Assembly: GCF_035918155.1 (NCBI RefSeq)
Contig: NZ_CP109328.1
Span: 682,001-746,000 of the forward strand
Direction: 5' to 3'
DNA: 64,000 bases
Source: Streptomyces sp. NBC_01591
Lineage (GTDB): Bacteria; Actinomycetota; Actinomycetes; Streptomycetales; Streptomycetaceae
Position numbers and translations under genes: made by a program. The notes under the pieces were generated by a model. The model had not been told where the DNA came from and made no database searches. It was given only the letters and a program-made list of their open reading frames with translations. This document shows, piece by piece, positions 25,822 to 33,933 of the stretch; the stretch's first letter is position 1; the number at the start of each line of letters is the position of its first letter.

Positions 25822-26198
25822 GCGATGCCATGCACATCGTCCTGGACGACACGGCGATGACCGCGGCCGGCCAGGGCAACGTCCTCGCCTGCCGTCTCAT
25901 CCACCGCGCCCATGCCGAACACGGGTGGTTCCTCTACGCCCCGGCGTGCGCGCTCGTCGAGGCCGACCGGGGGCGGCCCGGCACGGCCGAGCACCTGGCC
26001 GCGCTGCCGGGCATCACCGTTCTGGCCCTGGACCTGGCCGCCGCTCTGGCTCTCGCCCGGCAGGAGACGTGGGCGGCGGCCCACAGCCAGTTCGCGGCGC
26101 ATCCCACCCCCGACCGCCCGGACGGGGCGATCATTGCCACCACGGCGCCGAAGCGGTGGGAGGGCGAGCCGGTGCGCGTCCTGGACCTCAACACCTGA
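25818..26198 (+). CDS. PIN-domain ribonuclease toxin (VapC-like)
   Basis: 126 residues with PIN-fold order: first acidic strand HIVLDDTAMTAAG (Asp-Asp rather than the usual single Asp-Ser/Thr), CALVEADRG holding the conserved Glu, and DRPDGAIIATTA holding the C-terminal Asp. These acids bind Mg for RNA cleavage, typically of tRNA or rRNA. The GTG start overlaps the antitoxin stop. It looks intact, unlike the TA pair at 15.2-15.7 kb. The target is unknown. Confidence 0.8.
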   Translation: MSDAMHIVLDDTAMTAAGQGNVLACRLIHRAHAEHGWFLYAPACALVEADRGRPGTAEHLAALPGITVLALDLAAALALARQETWAAAHSQFAAHPTPDRPDGAIIATTAPKRWEGEPVRVLDLNT

Positions 26199-26243
26199 GC
26201 CGCGTCTCCTGCCAGCCGCCGGCCAACGACGCGGGCTACACCA

Positions 26244-26534
26244 TCACGCGCCGGCGGCGGGCTCCAGCGTCATTGCGCGGACTTCGTCGGGCGTCAGCCG
26301 GGCCGTGATGGCGAAACGGCTGACCTGTGTCGGGGTCAGCCACGTGGACAAGGCGGCTCTGGCTCGGCCGAGTCGGTCCTGTTCGGTCAGGCCGGTCAAA
26401 CGGGCCAGCTCGGCAGGGGCGACGCGCAGGCGGTGGGAGAGGCGCAGGATGAAGCCGACCAGGGACTCGCCGTCCAGCGGGTCGAGGCTGCGGCCGATGG
26501 GCCGCAGCCCGATGCTCGTGGTCGTGTCAGTCAC
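26244..26534 (-). pseudogene. TniQ-family protein, truncated
   Basis: The reading IGLRPIGRSLDPLDGESLVG, FILRLSHRLRVAPAELARLT and GLTEQ matches the N-terminal TniQ zinc-finger-type domain of Tn5053/Tn7-like transposition systems. It stops after 96 codons, far short of a full protein. No Cas gene or other CAST part is nearby. Its GTG start overlaps the end of a TniB-like tail at 26527. Confidence 0.7.
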
Positions 26535-26715
26535 CTGCGGCCGATCTGTTCCCGCGGTCGTCGAGGACCGTGTTGCGTCCGCGCCGGCGACGGGGCTTGG
26601 CCTGGGCGGGCGGTGCCACGTCCTGCGGGATGTCGGGGACCTCGCCGGCCCCGGGGTCGAGATCGTCGAGGTTGTTTCCTCGGGAGCGCGCGCTCGGATC
26701 GCGTACGTAACGGCC
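26527..26715 (-). pseudogene. TniB-like ATPase C-terminal fragment
   Basis: Reads DIPQDVAPPAQAKPRRRRGR, then NTVLDDRGNRSAAGD and stop. A basic tail overlapping the start of TniQ by 8 bp is the usual TniB-TniQ arrangement. The ATPase motifs are absent because the gene joins the end of the nitrilase locus. Assignment rests mainly on position. Confidence 0.5.
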
Positions 26716-26728
26716 AACGCCGGGACGG

Positions 26729-27784
26729 TCAGCAACCTTGGCCAAGGGTTTTCGGAGAATCCTGGCAGTCCGTTTCCGTCGCTGGGACGGTGGTGCTGTC
26801 GCTCGGGGCGGCAGGCCACTCGCGGCGTCCCTCGTCGTGCCAGAGCGGGCGTCGGTCGACCCGTAGGCCGAGGATCTCCGGGCGCGCGTAGTGGCCGCGG
26901 GAGTCGACCCAGACCTTGACGGCGTTGATGTCGGCGAGGTCGATTTCGGCGGTGACGAGCTTTTCCTCGAGGCCGGTGTGCGGGCCGGCGAGGTACTGGT
27001 TGAAGGGGTGGATCACGGCAGACCAGCCGCCGCCCGCGGTGATGTGCTTCTGCGGTCCGATGGTGGACTCCATCCACCGCAGGCACGTCTCGTCCACCGG
27101 GTTTCCTGCGGAGACGACGAATGTCTGGGCCGTGAGCGCGTGGGTCTTCATCATGGCGTCGATCTGGATGTCGGCGACAGCCTCGAAGCCGGTCATGGTG
27201 GACAGACCGGGCCATGCGGCGGCGTGGATCTGCTGGCCCTGGGTGATCAGGGACTGCCGGGCCAGGTTCATGGTGTGTTCCCAGCAGGCCAGGCCGCCTA
27301 TCCGGCCCAGCGCGCTGTCGAAGACCCTGAGGGTGGCGCCGCCGCCCTGAGCCCACACGATCCGTTCGGCATAGGTGGGCTGGAGCTTGCGATGCACGCC
27401 GAGGAGAGTCCCGTCGGGTTCGATGAAGACCTGGCTGTTGAAACACGTGCGGGTGCCCGCGAGCCGTTCGCTGACACCGAGGACCGTGCCGACCCCGGTG
27501 CGGGCACAGGCGGCCTGGACCCGGGCGATCTGCGGGCCGGGCACCTCGACGGACGCCTCGGCGTAGGCGGCGTTGGCGGCCTGCTGATCCAGCGGGGCGT
27601 ACGCCTCGATCCAGTAGGGGTAACCGGGCACGAAGGTCTCGGGGAACACCAGCAGATCGATGCCCTCCCGGCCGGCCTGTTCGATGAACGAGATGACCTT
27701 GCCGACGGTCGCCTCGGTGTCCATGAACACCGGGGCGGCGTGCACCGCCGCGACAGTTCGTTTCGTGGAAGCGGGAGATGGCAT
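26729..27784 (-). CDS. Nitrilase
   Basis: 351-residue C-N hydrolase of the nitrilase branch, which converts nitriles to carboxylic acids and ammonia (some also make amides or hydrolyse cyanide). The catalytic triad is Glu49 (LLVFPETFVPGYPYW), Lys133 (VHRKLQPTYAE) and Cys167 (IGGLACWEHTMN). The start has GAGGAGG 8 bases upstream. The final about 30 residues (from about PAAPSDSTTVPATETD) are unconserved and read into the Tn remnant, so the C-terminus may have been altered by the transposon, but the catalytic domain is complete. Confidence 0.85.
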   Translation of the reverse strand: MPSPASTKRTVAAVHAAPVFMDTEATVGKVISFIEQAGREGIDLLVFPETFVPGYPYWIEAYAPLDQQAANAAYAEASVEVPGPQIARVQAACARTGVGTVLGVSERLAGTRTCFNSQVFIEPDGTLLGVHRKLQPTYAERIVWAQGGGATLRVFDSALGRIGGLACWEHTMNLARQSLITQGQQIHAAAWPGLSTMTGFEAVADIQIDAMMKTHALTAQTFVVSAGNPVDETCLRWMESTIGPQKHITAGGGWSAVIHPFNQYLAGPHTGLEEKLVTAEIDLADINAVKVWVDSRGHYARPEILGLRVDRRPLWHDEGRREWPAAPSDSTTVPATETDCQDSPKTLGQGC

Positions 27785-28313
27785 CGGAGCCCTCCTCGGA
27801 GGCGGGGTGCACCGGCGGGGATCAGCCGTCGAGTCGAGAGGTGTCCGGGGTGCATGGTCCGGATGCGGATGAACAAGATCCGAGCACGTACGACATCTCC
27901 GCGCAAGGGCCCATGGCGCCGTGCCGGATCGATGCCGCCGTGATTACGGGGCTCACGCTCTCACGATGTTCTGGTCCGCACGGCCCGGACCCGTGCGGCT
28001 GCCGCTCGGGTCATCTCGGACTTCCGCGCCGCGAACGGTGCGCGGCACGGAAGCTCACACGCGCTTCTCTGCCCGCCCGGCCTGGATCACCGACGCCATC
28101 ACGGCCACAGACCGCGTCAACCGGACACACGTCGAGGATTCCGTCGCCGGGACCTGAACACCGGTCCACTGACGCCGCCGTCACCCGCCTGTGCCGGGCT
28201 CCTGCTGGCGGACGGGATGGCCCCTGAGACGGCCCGACGCCCAGTCACTATCCGTCACCGGCCGTCGTGTGGTGGTATGACCGGGGGACTGGCGCACGAG
28301 GGAGGGCGGTGCC
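27785..28313. other. Region without a recognised gene
   Basis: The promoter of the nitrilase gene should lie near 27800-27850. No frame in this stretch has both a start site and a recognisable domain. A short Pro/Thr-rich plus-strand reading around 28080-28160 is probably not a gene. Confidence 0.35.
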
Positions 28314-28478
28314 ATGGGAGGTCTGCTCTCCGAGCTTGGCAAGAAGCTGGCAGAACGGTGGTTCTCTCTGCTTGTCCTGCCAGGGGCGCTCTACCTCGCT
28401 GTGCTGGCAGTTGCCCAGACCCTCGGTCACACCCACCCCTTCGACGCGCTGCGCCTCGCCGGACGATCCAGCAGCTAG
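28314..28478 (+). CDS. Truncated membrane protein (N-terminus)
   Basis: 54 codons: MGGLLSELGKKLAERWFSLL, then VLPGALYLAVLAVAQTLG, a clear hydrophobic helix, and FDALRLAG. GGAGGG precedes the ATG. It resembles the start of a larger Streptomyces membrane protein whose remainder is lost; another frame continues with TIQQLDQMRQSDSADTQVID and ends at 28612. Confidence 0.5.
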   Translation: MGGLLSELGKKLAERWFSLLVLPGALYLAVLAVAQTLGHTHPFDALRLAGRSSS

Positions 28479-28616
28479 ACCAGATGAGGCAGTCGGACTC
28501 GGCCGACACACAAGTCATCGACACGAGTGACCAGCAAGTCAGCGACACCGCGAATCGGATCATCAGCGCATGGCTGGACAAACCAATCGCGCAACCACAG
28601 GCGGCAGCGTAAGAAG

Positions 28617-28974
28617 GCCACCCGGTTGTCGGACGCGGGGTCGATTCCCGGGAAGGGGTCGAAGTAGCCGTACTGGGCTATGCGTTGATAGTGCGCCCAG
28701 TCCCATTGCTCCCAGCGGGACAGCCATGGGGCGGGTGTCCTGGCGTCGGATCCGGCAGGGGACAGCCAGGCGGTGCAGTAGGCGACGAGCCACAGCCCCA
28801 GACGCGTAACAGGTAGAGCCGGAGCCCCCGGAGGTCCGTGAGGGTCAGTCGGTCGAGCAGTCGCCGCTGCTCGGGGGCGCCGGTGGGGTTCCGTACGGGA
28901 CCTGGATTGCGTGCAGGATCACGGTGTGCCGGACTCGAGGCCGACTGCTTGGCGGTGGGCAGGGCCGTGGTCAT
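28617..28974 (-). pseudogene. PIG-V-like mannosyltransferase, truncated and frameshifted
   Basis: The start at 28974 is 27 bp after the upstream glycosyltransferase stop. It reads MTTALPTAKQ, LRGLRLYLLRVWG, then after one missing G near 28812 continues LWLVAYCTAWLSPAG and WDWAHYQRIAQYGYFDPFPG, which matches the first loop of the intact neighbour at 29001-30281 (SWDGWWYQQIAVHGYDP). It ends abruptly, so it was the next gene of the same operon. Confidence 0.6.
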
Positions 28975-29000
28975 CGGGCATCCATTCCTGGGTCCGTCGG

Positions 29001-30281
29001 TTACGGGACGCCGAGTTCGAAAAGGCCGTAGCCCGCGTACGAGCCGGAAGCCAGGGCCGCGATGCCGAGGAGCATGAGCTGGTGGGTCAGGCTGAGGCGG
29101 CGCAGGGCGAGGGCGAGCGGGAGAAAGAGCGGGAAGAGGGGGAGCAGATAGCGGGAGACGTTGCCGAATATCTGCTGGCTGCCCAGGATGAGGACGAGGG
29201 TGAGGACGGTGTAGACCGTCAGGACGGCCGGGGGACGCAGCCGGATCAGCAGCGGGAGCAGTGCGAGCGCGAGCAGGACGACACCGATGCCGATCAGGTC
29301 CGCGAAGGGCCAGGCGGAGAGATAGTCGGAGTGGCCCACCGGGACGGATGTGAGGACGTCGAGGGTGTGCTGGCCGTAGTCCCACTCGTGGGCCCAGGCA
29401 CCGGACTGAAGCCTGAAGTAGCCGCCGTAGTCGCCCATTTGGTGACCCACCCAGCCGAGATAGGCGAGGAGGCCGAGCGGGGCGACGGCCATCGCGGCCA
29501 CCGGACGCAGGATGCCGTCCCGGCGACGGTAGAGCGCGAGCAGGGCCGCGACGGCGACGGCGGCGATCAGCGCTATGGCGGTGGGCCGGTTGAGCCCTGC
29601 CACGCAGGCGAGGAGACCGGCGGTGAGCCAGCGGCCGCTCAGGACGGCATGGCAGGTCCAGACGGCCAGGGCCACGTAGAGGGAGTCGGAGTAGACCGCC
29701 CACTCCACGCCGGAACCGGGCCAGACGGCCCAGAGTCCGGCCGCGGCCAGCCCGGCCCGTCTGCCGCCGAGGCGTTCGGTGATGGCGTAGATGCCCAGGG
29801 CGGCGGCCAGGGAGGCGACGACGGAGACCAGCAGGCCGGCGCCGTACACGCCGAGGCCGGTGAGCTCGGAGACCAGCCGCATCAGCGCCGGGTAGAGCGG
29901 GAAGAACGCCGCCGAGTTCCCTTCGAGGGTGATCGGGCCGGTGGCGCCGGGGATCGGGACCAGCTGAGGGTCGTACCCGTGCACGGCGATCTGCTGGTAC
30001 CACCAGCCGTCCCAGCTGGCCAGGACGTCCCACGGGTGGGCGCCGCCGCCGAAGCGCGGGTTCTTCGTGCGGTAGTCCCCGGCGGAGTGCAGCAGCCACA
30101 TGAAGGCGGCGAAGCCGATGAACTTGAGCGTGCCGTAGACGGCCAGTACGGGGCCGTAGTACTCGGCTGTGCGGCGCAGCCGGCGCCGGCGGTCGGGGCC
30201 CGTGGTGGCGGGCTGCTGCGACAGCCTCGCGTTCCAGCTCAGGGTGCTGGTCGCGGTCGTACGGGCGGTGGTCCTGATCAT
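29001..30281 (-). CDS. Polyprenyl-phosphate-sugar glycosyltransferase (PIG-V-like membrane protein)
   Basis: 426 residues with about ten transmembrane helices (YGTLKFIGFAAFMWLLHSAG; VVASLAAALGIYAITERLGG; IALIAAVAVAALLALYRR and others). The first extracytoplasmic loop holds WDVLASWDGWWYQQIAVHGY, the conserved acidic-aromatic site of PIG-V/GT-C mannosyltransferases, which use lipid-linked sugars outside the membrane. Its ATG overlaps the stop of the GT2-GtrA gene (ATGA), so the two are translationally coupled: the upstream enzyme would make and flip polyprenyl-phosphate-sugar, this one would transfer it. Acceptor unknown. Confidence 0.8.
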   Translation of the reverse strand: MIRTTARTTATSTLSWNARLSQQPATTGPDRRRRLRRTAEYYGPVLAVYGTLKFIGFAAFMWLLHSAGDYRTKNPRFGGGAHPWDVLASWDGWWYQQIAVHGYDPQLVPIPGATGPITLEGNSAAFFPLYPALMRLVSELTGLGVYGAGLLVSVVASLAAALGIYAITERLGGRRAGLAAAGLWAVWPGSGVEWAVYSDSLYVALAVWTCHAVLSGRWLTAGLLACVAGLNRPTAIALIAAVAVAALLALYRRRDGILRPVAAMAVAPLGLLAYLGWVGHQMGDYGGYFRLQSGAWAHEWDYGQHTLDVLTSVPVGHSDYLSAWPFADLIGIGVVLLALALLPLLIRLRPPAVLTVYTVLTLVLILGSQQIFGNVSRYLLPLFPLFLPLALALRRLSLTHQLMLLGIAALASGSYAGYGLFELGVP

Positions 30282-31501
30282 GCGCGGAACACCCACGCTC
30301 GGAAGGACAGGAATCGCAGCAGCGTCGCGGCCAGGTTGGCGGCGAGGAGTACGGCGAGTTCGGTGGCCTGCCCGGCCGAGGGCACCGCGTGGTGCAGGGC
30401 GGCGAGCGAACCGCCGGTGAGCGCCAGGCCGATCAGGAGGACGACCAGGCCCCTGCCCTGGTGGCGCAGCACACCGCCGCGGCCACGGAGGCCGAAGGTG
30501 AGCCGCCTGTTCACGGCCGTGTTGGCGACGGCGCAGACCAGCAGCGCGAGTGCGTTGGCGGCCTGGGATCCGGCCACCGGGCGCAGCGCCGCGTAGAGGA
30601 GCAGGTACGCGAGGGTGCTGACGGCTCCTACGGCGGCGAAGCACATGAGTTGGGTGGCGAGCCTGCCCGGTGCGTCGGCGCCACCGTCGCGGAGCGACCC
30701 GCCCGGCGGCAGCGTGTCCCGTGCCAGTGCCCTGCCGATCCTGGCGATGCCGCGCAGGTCGGCCAGTGCCGTGGCGAGGATGTCGACCCGGGTATCGGGA
30801 TCGTCCACCCAGTCGACCGGCACCTCATGGATGCGCAGCCCGGCACGCTCGGCGATCACCAGCAGTTCGGTGTCGAAGAACCACTCTGAGTCCTGTATGA
30901 GGGGCAGCAGTCGCTCGGCCACATCACGCCGCACTGCCTTGAATCCGCACTGCGCGTCGGAGAAGCCCACGGCGAGGACGGAGCGCAGGAGGGCGTTGTA
31001 GCAACGAGAGGTGATCTCTCGCTTGGGGCCGCGCACCACCCGGGAACCGGGGGCCAGGCGGGTGCCGATGGCGATATCGGAGTGGCCGGAGAGCAGCGGG
31101 GCCACGAGCGGCAGCAACGCCGTCAGTTCCGTGGACAGGTCCACATCCATGTACGCGAGTACAGGGGCCGACGAGAGCGACCAGGAGGTACGCAGCGCCC
31201 GGCCGCGCCCCTTCTCGGCCAGCCGAAGCCACTGTGCTTCGGGCAGTTCGTCTGCCAGCCGAGCGGCGATCCGCGGGGTGCTGTCCGTGCTGGCGTTGTC
31301 GGCGATGGTGATACGGAACGGATAGGGGAAGGTCTCGCACAGGTGCGCGTGGAGCCGTCGCACGCTCGGCTCCAAATCTCTCTCCTCATTGAACACGGGG
31401 ACGACTACGTCCAGGACGGGCTCCGGGTGGTGCGTCGCCACCGGTGCGCGGTGCGGCAGTCGGCTCAGGTCCTTCAGGGCAAGCGGCCCTTGACTTCTCA
31501 T
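30278..31501 (-). CDS. GT2 polyprenyl-phosphate glycosyltransferase fused to GtrA domain
   Basis: 407 residues. Residues about 28-250 form a DPM1/DPG-type GT2 domain: LDVVVPVFNEERDLEPSVRR, the metal site VLAYMDVDLSTEL and IAIGTRLAPGSRVVRGPKRE. It transfers a sugar from a nucleotide-sugar to polyprenyl phosphate. Residues about 275-405 form a GtrA-like domain of four helices (MCFAAVGAVSTLAYLLLYAA; ANTAVNRRLTFG), implicated in flipping the lipid-linked sugar. AAGGAC precedes the ATG at 31501. It is the first gene of a two- or three-gene operon with the GT-C enzyme at 29001 and the relic at 28617. Confidence 0.9.
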   Translation of the reverse strand: MRSQGPLALKDLSRLPHRAPVATHHPEPVLDVVVPVFNEERDLEPSVRRLHAHLCETFPYPFRITIADNASTDSTPRIAARLADELPEAQWLRLAEKGRGRALRTSWSLSSAPVLAYMDVDLSTELTALLPLVAPLLSGHSDIAIGTRLAPGSRVVRGPKREITSRCYNALLRSVLAVGFSDAQCGFKAVRRDVAERLLPLIQDSEWFFDTELLVIAERAGLRIHEVPVDWVDDPDTRVDILATALADLRGIARIGRALARDTLPPGGSLRDGGADAPGRLATQLMCFAAVGAVSTLAYLLLYAALRPVAGSQAANALALLVCAVANTAVNRRLTFGLRGRGGVLRHQGRGLVVLLIGLALTGGSLAALHHAVPSAGQATELAVLLAANLAATLLRFLSFRAWVFRA

Positions 31502-31605
31502 GTTTTGTCCTTTTTGTGACCTGGTACGGGGCAGGCCGAAGACACTCGGGGCGACGGAGCGCTACGGCGTTACGGGATGACGAGCGAGGGCAAGGTGATC
31601 GACAG

Positions 31606-32076
31606 CTAGCGCCGCGCGGTCGCCGTACCCGAAGGCGGGGCCGAGGTCGAGGGCGGCGACTCGCCCTCCGTGCTTCCCGGCCGGGTTTCGGTGGCCGTGG
31701 CCGTACTCCCGGTCGTGGCCGGCGGCGTGATTGCGGCGGTCCCGTCCGGGGACGCGGGTGCAGTGGAGGTGCCCGAGGAGGGGGGTGCGCTCGGGGGCGC
31801 GTCGGGTGTCGTGGGCGGGGCGGAGGGCGACGGGCTCGTCGCGGACTGTGGGCCGGGGTGGCTGGGCTCGACCCGAGTCGCATGGCCGGGCAGCAGGAAC
31901 AGTCCGACACTGAGGCCGACGACGGCCAGGACGGAGCCGACTGCCCTCTGCGCGGCCCGTTTCCGACAGCGGACACGCACGCCTGCCCGGAGACGTTCCC
32001 GGTGCTTCGGCTCGAACGGTGCGGGCGCCTCGGTGTCGCGCATCATCTGTGCCAGCTGCCGCTCGAAGTGATCCAT
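31606..32076 (-). CDS. Membrane protein paired with SigE-type sigma factor (putative anti-sigma)
   Basis: 156 residues. A cytoplasmic N-terminus of about 40 residues (MDHFERQLAQMMRDTEAPAP, then FEPKHRERLRAGVRVR) precedes one membrane helix (AVGSVLAVVGLSVGLFLLPG). The last about 85 residues are Pro/Ser/Thr-rich and outside. No HxxxCxxC zinc site is present, so if it is an anti-sigma factor it is not of the ZAS type. AAGGAG lies upstream. Follows the sigma gene after 11 bp, the usual order for sigma and anti-sigma. Confidence 0.75.
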   Translation of the reverse strand: MDHFERQLAQMMRDTEAPAPFEPKHRERLRAGVRVRCRKRAAQRAVGSVLAVVGLSVGLFLLPGHATRVEPSHPGPQSATSPSPSAPPTTPDAPPSAPPSSGTSTAPASPDGTAAITPPATTGSTATATETRPGSTEGESPPSTSAPPSGTATARR

Positions 32077-32087
32077 GGGGTTCTCCT

Positions 32088-32594
32088 TCACCGCACCGGC
32101 TCGTTCACATTGCCCAGGAGCTGCCTCAGTTGCGCCACTCCGCGTGCGGCGTGGGACCGAGCCGTGCCCACCGGGCACCCGAGCGCCTCCGCCACCTGCC
32201 CCTCGGGCAGGTCCTGGTAGTAGCGCATCACCACCGCCACTCTCTGCTTCGGCGACAACTGGGCCAGCGCGGCCTCCAGCCGAGAACGCTCCACCACGTC
32301 CGCGGATACATCGCCGACTGCCGCCGCCTCGGGCAGCTGTTCGACGGGACGTTCACCCCACCAACGCCGCTGTCCCGAGCGTGCCGCCGCACGCACCATC
32401 ACCTTGCGGAGATACGGCTCCGGTGCGTCATCCGCGACCCTGGGCCAGGCAAACCAGAGCTTGACCAAGGACTCCTGCAACAAGTCCTCGGCCCGATGCC
32501 GATCGCCTCCGACGAGCAGACGGGCCAGGTGGACCAGCACCGACCAGCGGGCAGCCACGAACTCATCGAACGCGCGGGCTCGACTCTGCTCCAT
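32088..32594 (-). CDS. SigE-family ECF RNA polymerase sigma factor
   Basis: 168 residues with sigma region 2 (HLARLLVGGDRHRAEDLLQE, then SLVKLWFAWPRVADDAPEPY) and region 4 (LSPKQRVAVVMRYYQDLPEG, then QVAEALGCPVGTARSHAARG). FDEFVAARW at the N-terminus marks the SigE-like group of small actinobacterial ECF factors. It would direct RNA polymerase to stress-type promoters under control of the membrane protein encoded next. ATG 32594 fits the family start. No anti-sigma release signal can be read. Confidence 0.85.
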   Translation of the reverse strand: MEQSRARAFDEFVAARWSVLVHLARLLVGGDRHRAEDLLQESLVKLWFAWPRVADDAPEPYLRKVMVRAAARSGQRRWWGERPVEQLPEAAAVGDVSADVVERSRLEAALAQLSPKQRVAVVMRYYQDLPEGQVAEALGCPVGTARSHAARGVAQLRQLLGNVNEPVR

Positions 32595-32890
32595 CCGCAC
32601 TGTCCCTGTTCTCGCCGGTCGCCTACACCCTGTAGAAGGCACTGGCACGCGGCCCACGATGCACCTGCGGCCCGTGATCTGGATCACAGGGCAAGTCGAC
32701 GACAAGCGCGAGACGCTCCTCCGTCCCGTCCCGTCCAGTCAGCGACGCCGACGACGAGGACGCGGTTCGACGGCCCCGGCCGACGGCCACCCGCCCGACG
32801 GGAAGGGCACCGCCGTCGAAGAACAATGGTGCCAACCCCTTCGGCCGCAGGGGGATTTCCGTACCTCCAGGTGGGAGGACGGCCCCGGTC

Positions 32891-33216
32891 GTCCACGAAG
32901 CGGTGTTGGCAGCAGCCGCCGAGCGGCTCGAGACCCCGGGCAATGCGAGCTACCTGTTCCGCCCGAACTGCTACAGCCGCGGAACGGACACAGTGACCAA
33001 CTTCTGAGCCGGACCAAGCCCAGCGATGACGCTCCCCGCCTCGTCATGGGGCGCCTGCGCTCCACCTGGCTGGTCGATCTCTTCGAATCCCGAGTCCCGA
33101 TCACTGTGATCGTCGCGGCGGCAGGCGTGGACACGCTTCACGGATTCTCCCGCATCCTGCCGTTCCTCCGCGGCATCCCGGCCGACGAAGCTGCCGCACT
33201 GCTGCGAGGCGACTAG
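32891..33216 (+). pseudogene. Integrase-like protein C-terminal remnant, frameshifted
   Basis: Reads EAVLAAAAERLETPGNASYL, FRPNCYSRGTDTVTNF, then one base short continues LSRTKPSDDAPRLVMGRLRS, TWLVDLFESRVPITVIVAAA and IPADEAAALLRG plus stop at 33214-33216. This matches the tail of actinobacterial integrase-like proteins. A missing C in ttctg near 33018 explains the shift. The catalytic residues and N-terminus are absent. Confidence 0.45.
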
Positions 33217-33232
33217 GCAGTTTCGTTTGGAT

Positions 33233-33490
33233 CTAGTGATCGTTGGGTCGATGTGCCGTTGACTGATACGCAGTGGGCGAGAATCGAGCCGTTACTGCCG
33301 GTGCAACGCGACTTCACCGCGAACGTGCCGAACCGGCTGCGGGCCACCGACCTGACCGTGATCGCGACCGAGGAGGGCCCGCTGTGGCTGTCCGCGATCC
33401 GCGACGCGTCCTCCCGCCGGGTGGTGGCCCGGGAAACCTCCGCCCGCGCGGACGCCGACCTGGTCCTGACCACGCTGGAGTATGAGACCG
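33233..33490 (+). pseudogene. IS5 left end fused in frame to an IS3-type DDE fragment
   Basis: The first part carries an IS5 terminal sequence and the start MPLTDTQWARIEPLLP, diagnostic of IS5 transposases. At about 33300 it passes in frame into VQRDFTANVPNRLRATDLTV and EEGPLWLSAIRDASSRRVVA, the DDE core start of IS3 OrfB. So two different ISs have been joined; neither is complete. Confidence 0.7.
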
Positions 33491-33933
33491 AGACCAGCGA
33501 GGGCGACGACAGCACCACGTACCCGGTCGAACAGCTCTGGCCACCGTGCCCCATCCCCGCCAGCGGGAGGGCGGCGCCAACCCTTGCCTTCGTGCTGGCG
33601 CTGGCCGAGTGCGCGGTACTCGTGAGAAGTGAGTTGGATGCCCCGTTCGCAAACGATGTCTGCGTTCCGTGAGGAGGCCGGCGAGCCGTTGCGGTAGTTC
33701 CTCGGTCGCTGACTGACTGCCGAAGGATGCCTGGGCGGCGAGGCGTGCCGCTTTTGCGCGACACGCTGAGTGATGGCATTGTTACAGGTGGTCACTGTGA
33801 GGGCAGGTGGCGGATCTCATCCTCTGCCCGGAGTTGTGACAAATCCCGTGCACTGCCCGCCCGCTCGCACGTGATCAGGGATGGGCTGTGGCGGGCCCGT
33901 GAACAACACCTACGCAGAGGCGGTAGCTGTCCC
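33491..33933. other. Region without a recognised gene, upstream of the hydrolase
   Basis: The IS debris fades by about 33500. A minus-strand frame around 33600-33790 reads VTTCNNAITQRVAQKRHASP but matches nothing. The promoter of the hydrolase at 33934 should be near 33800-33900. Confidence 0.35.

Noticed and set aside
26244..26534. TniQ near the start of a possible CRISPR-associated transposon
   Set aside because: TniQ is cut to 96 codons, TniB is only a tail, and no Cas gene, array or end repeats are nearby.
28911..30596. Plus-strand frame of 561 codons opposite the GT-C enzyme
   Set aside because: Composition is Glu/Gly/Arg-rich and featureless; the minus strand has clear membrane helices and the conserved PIG-V loop.
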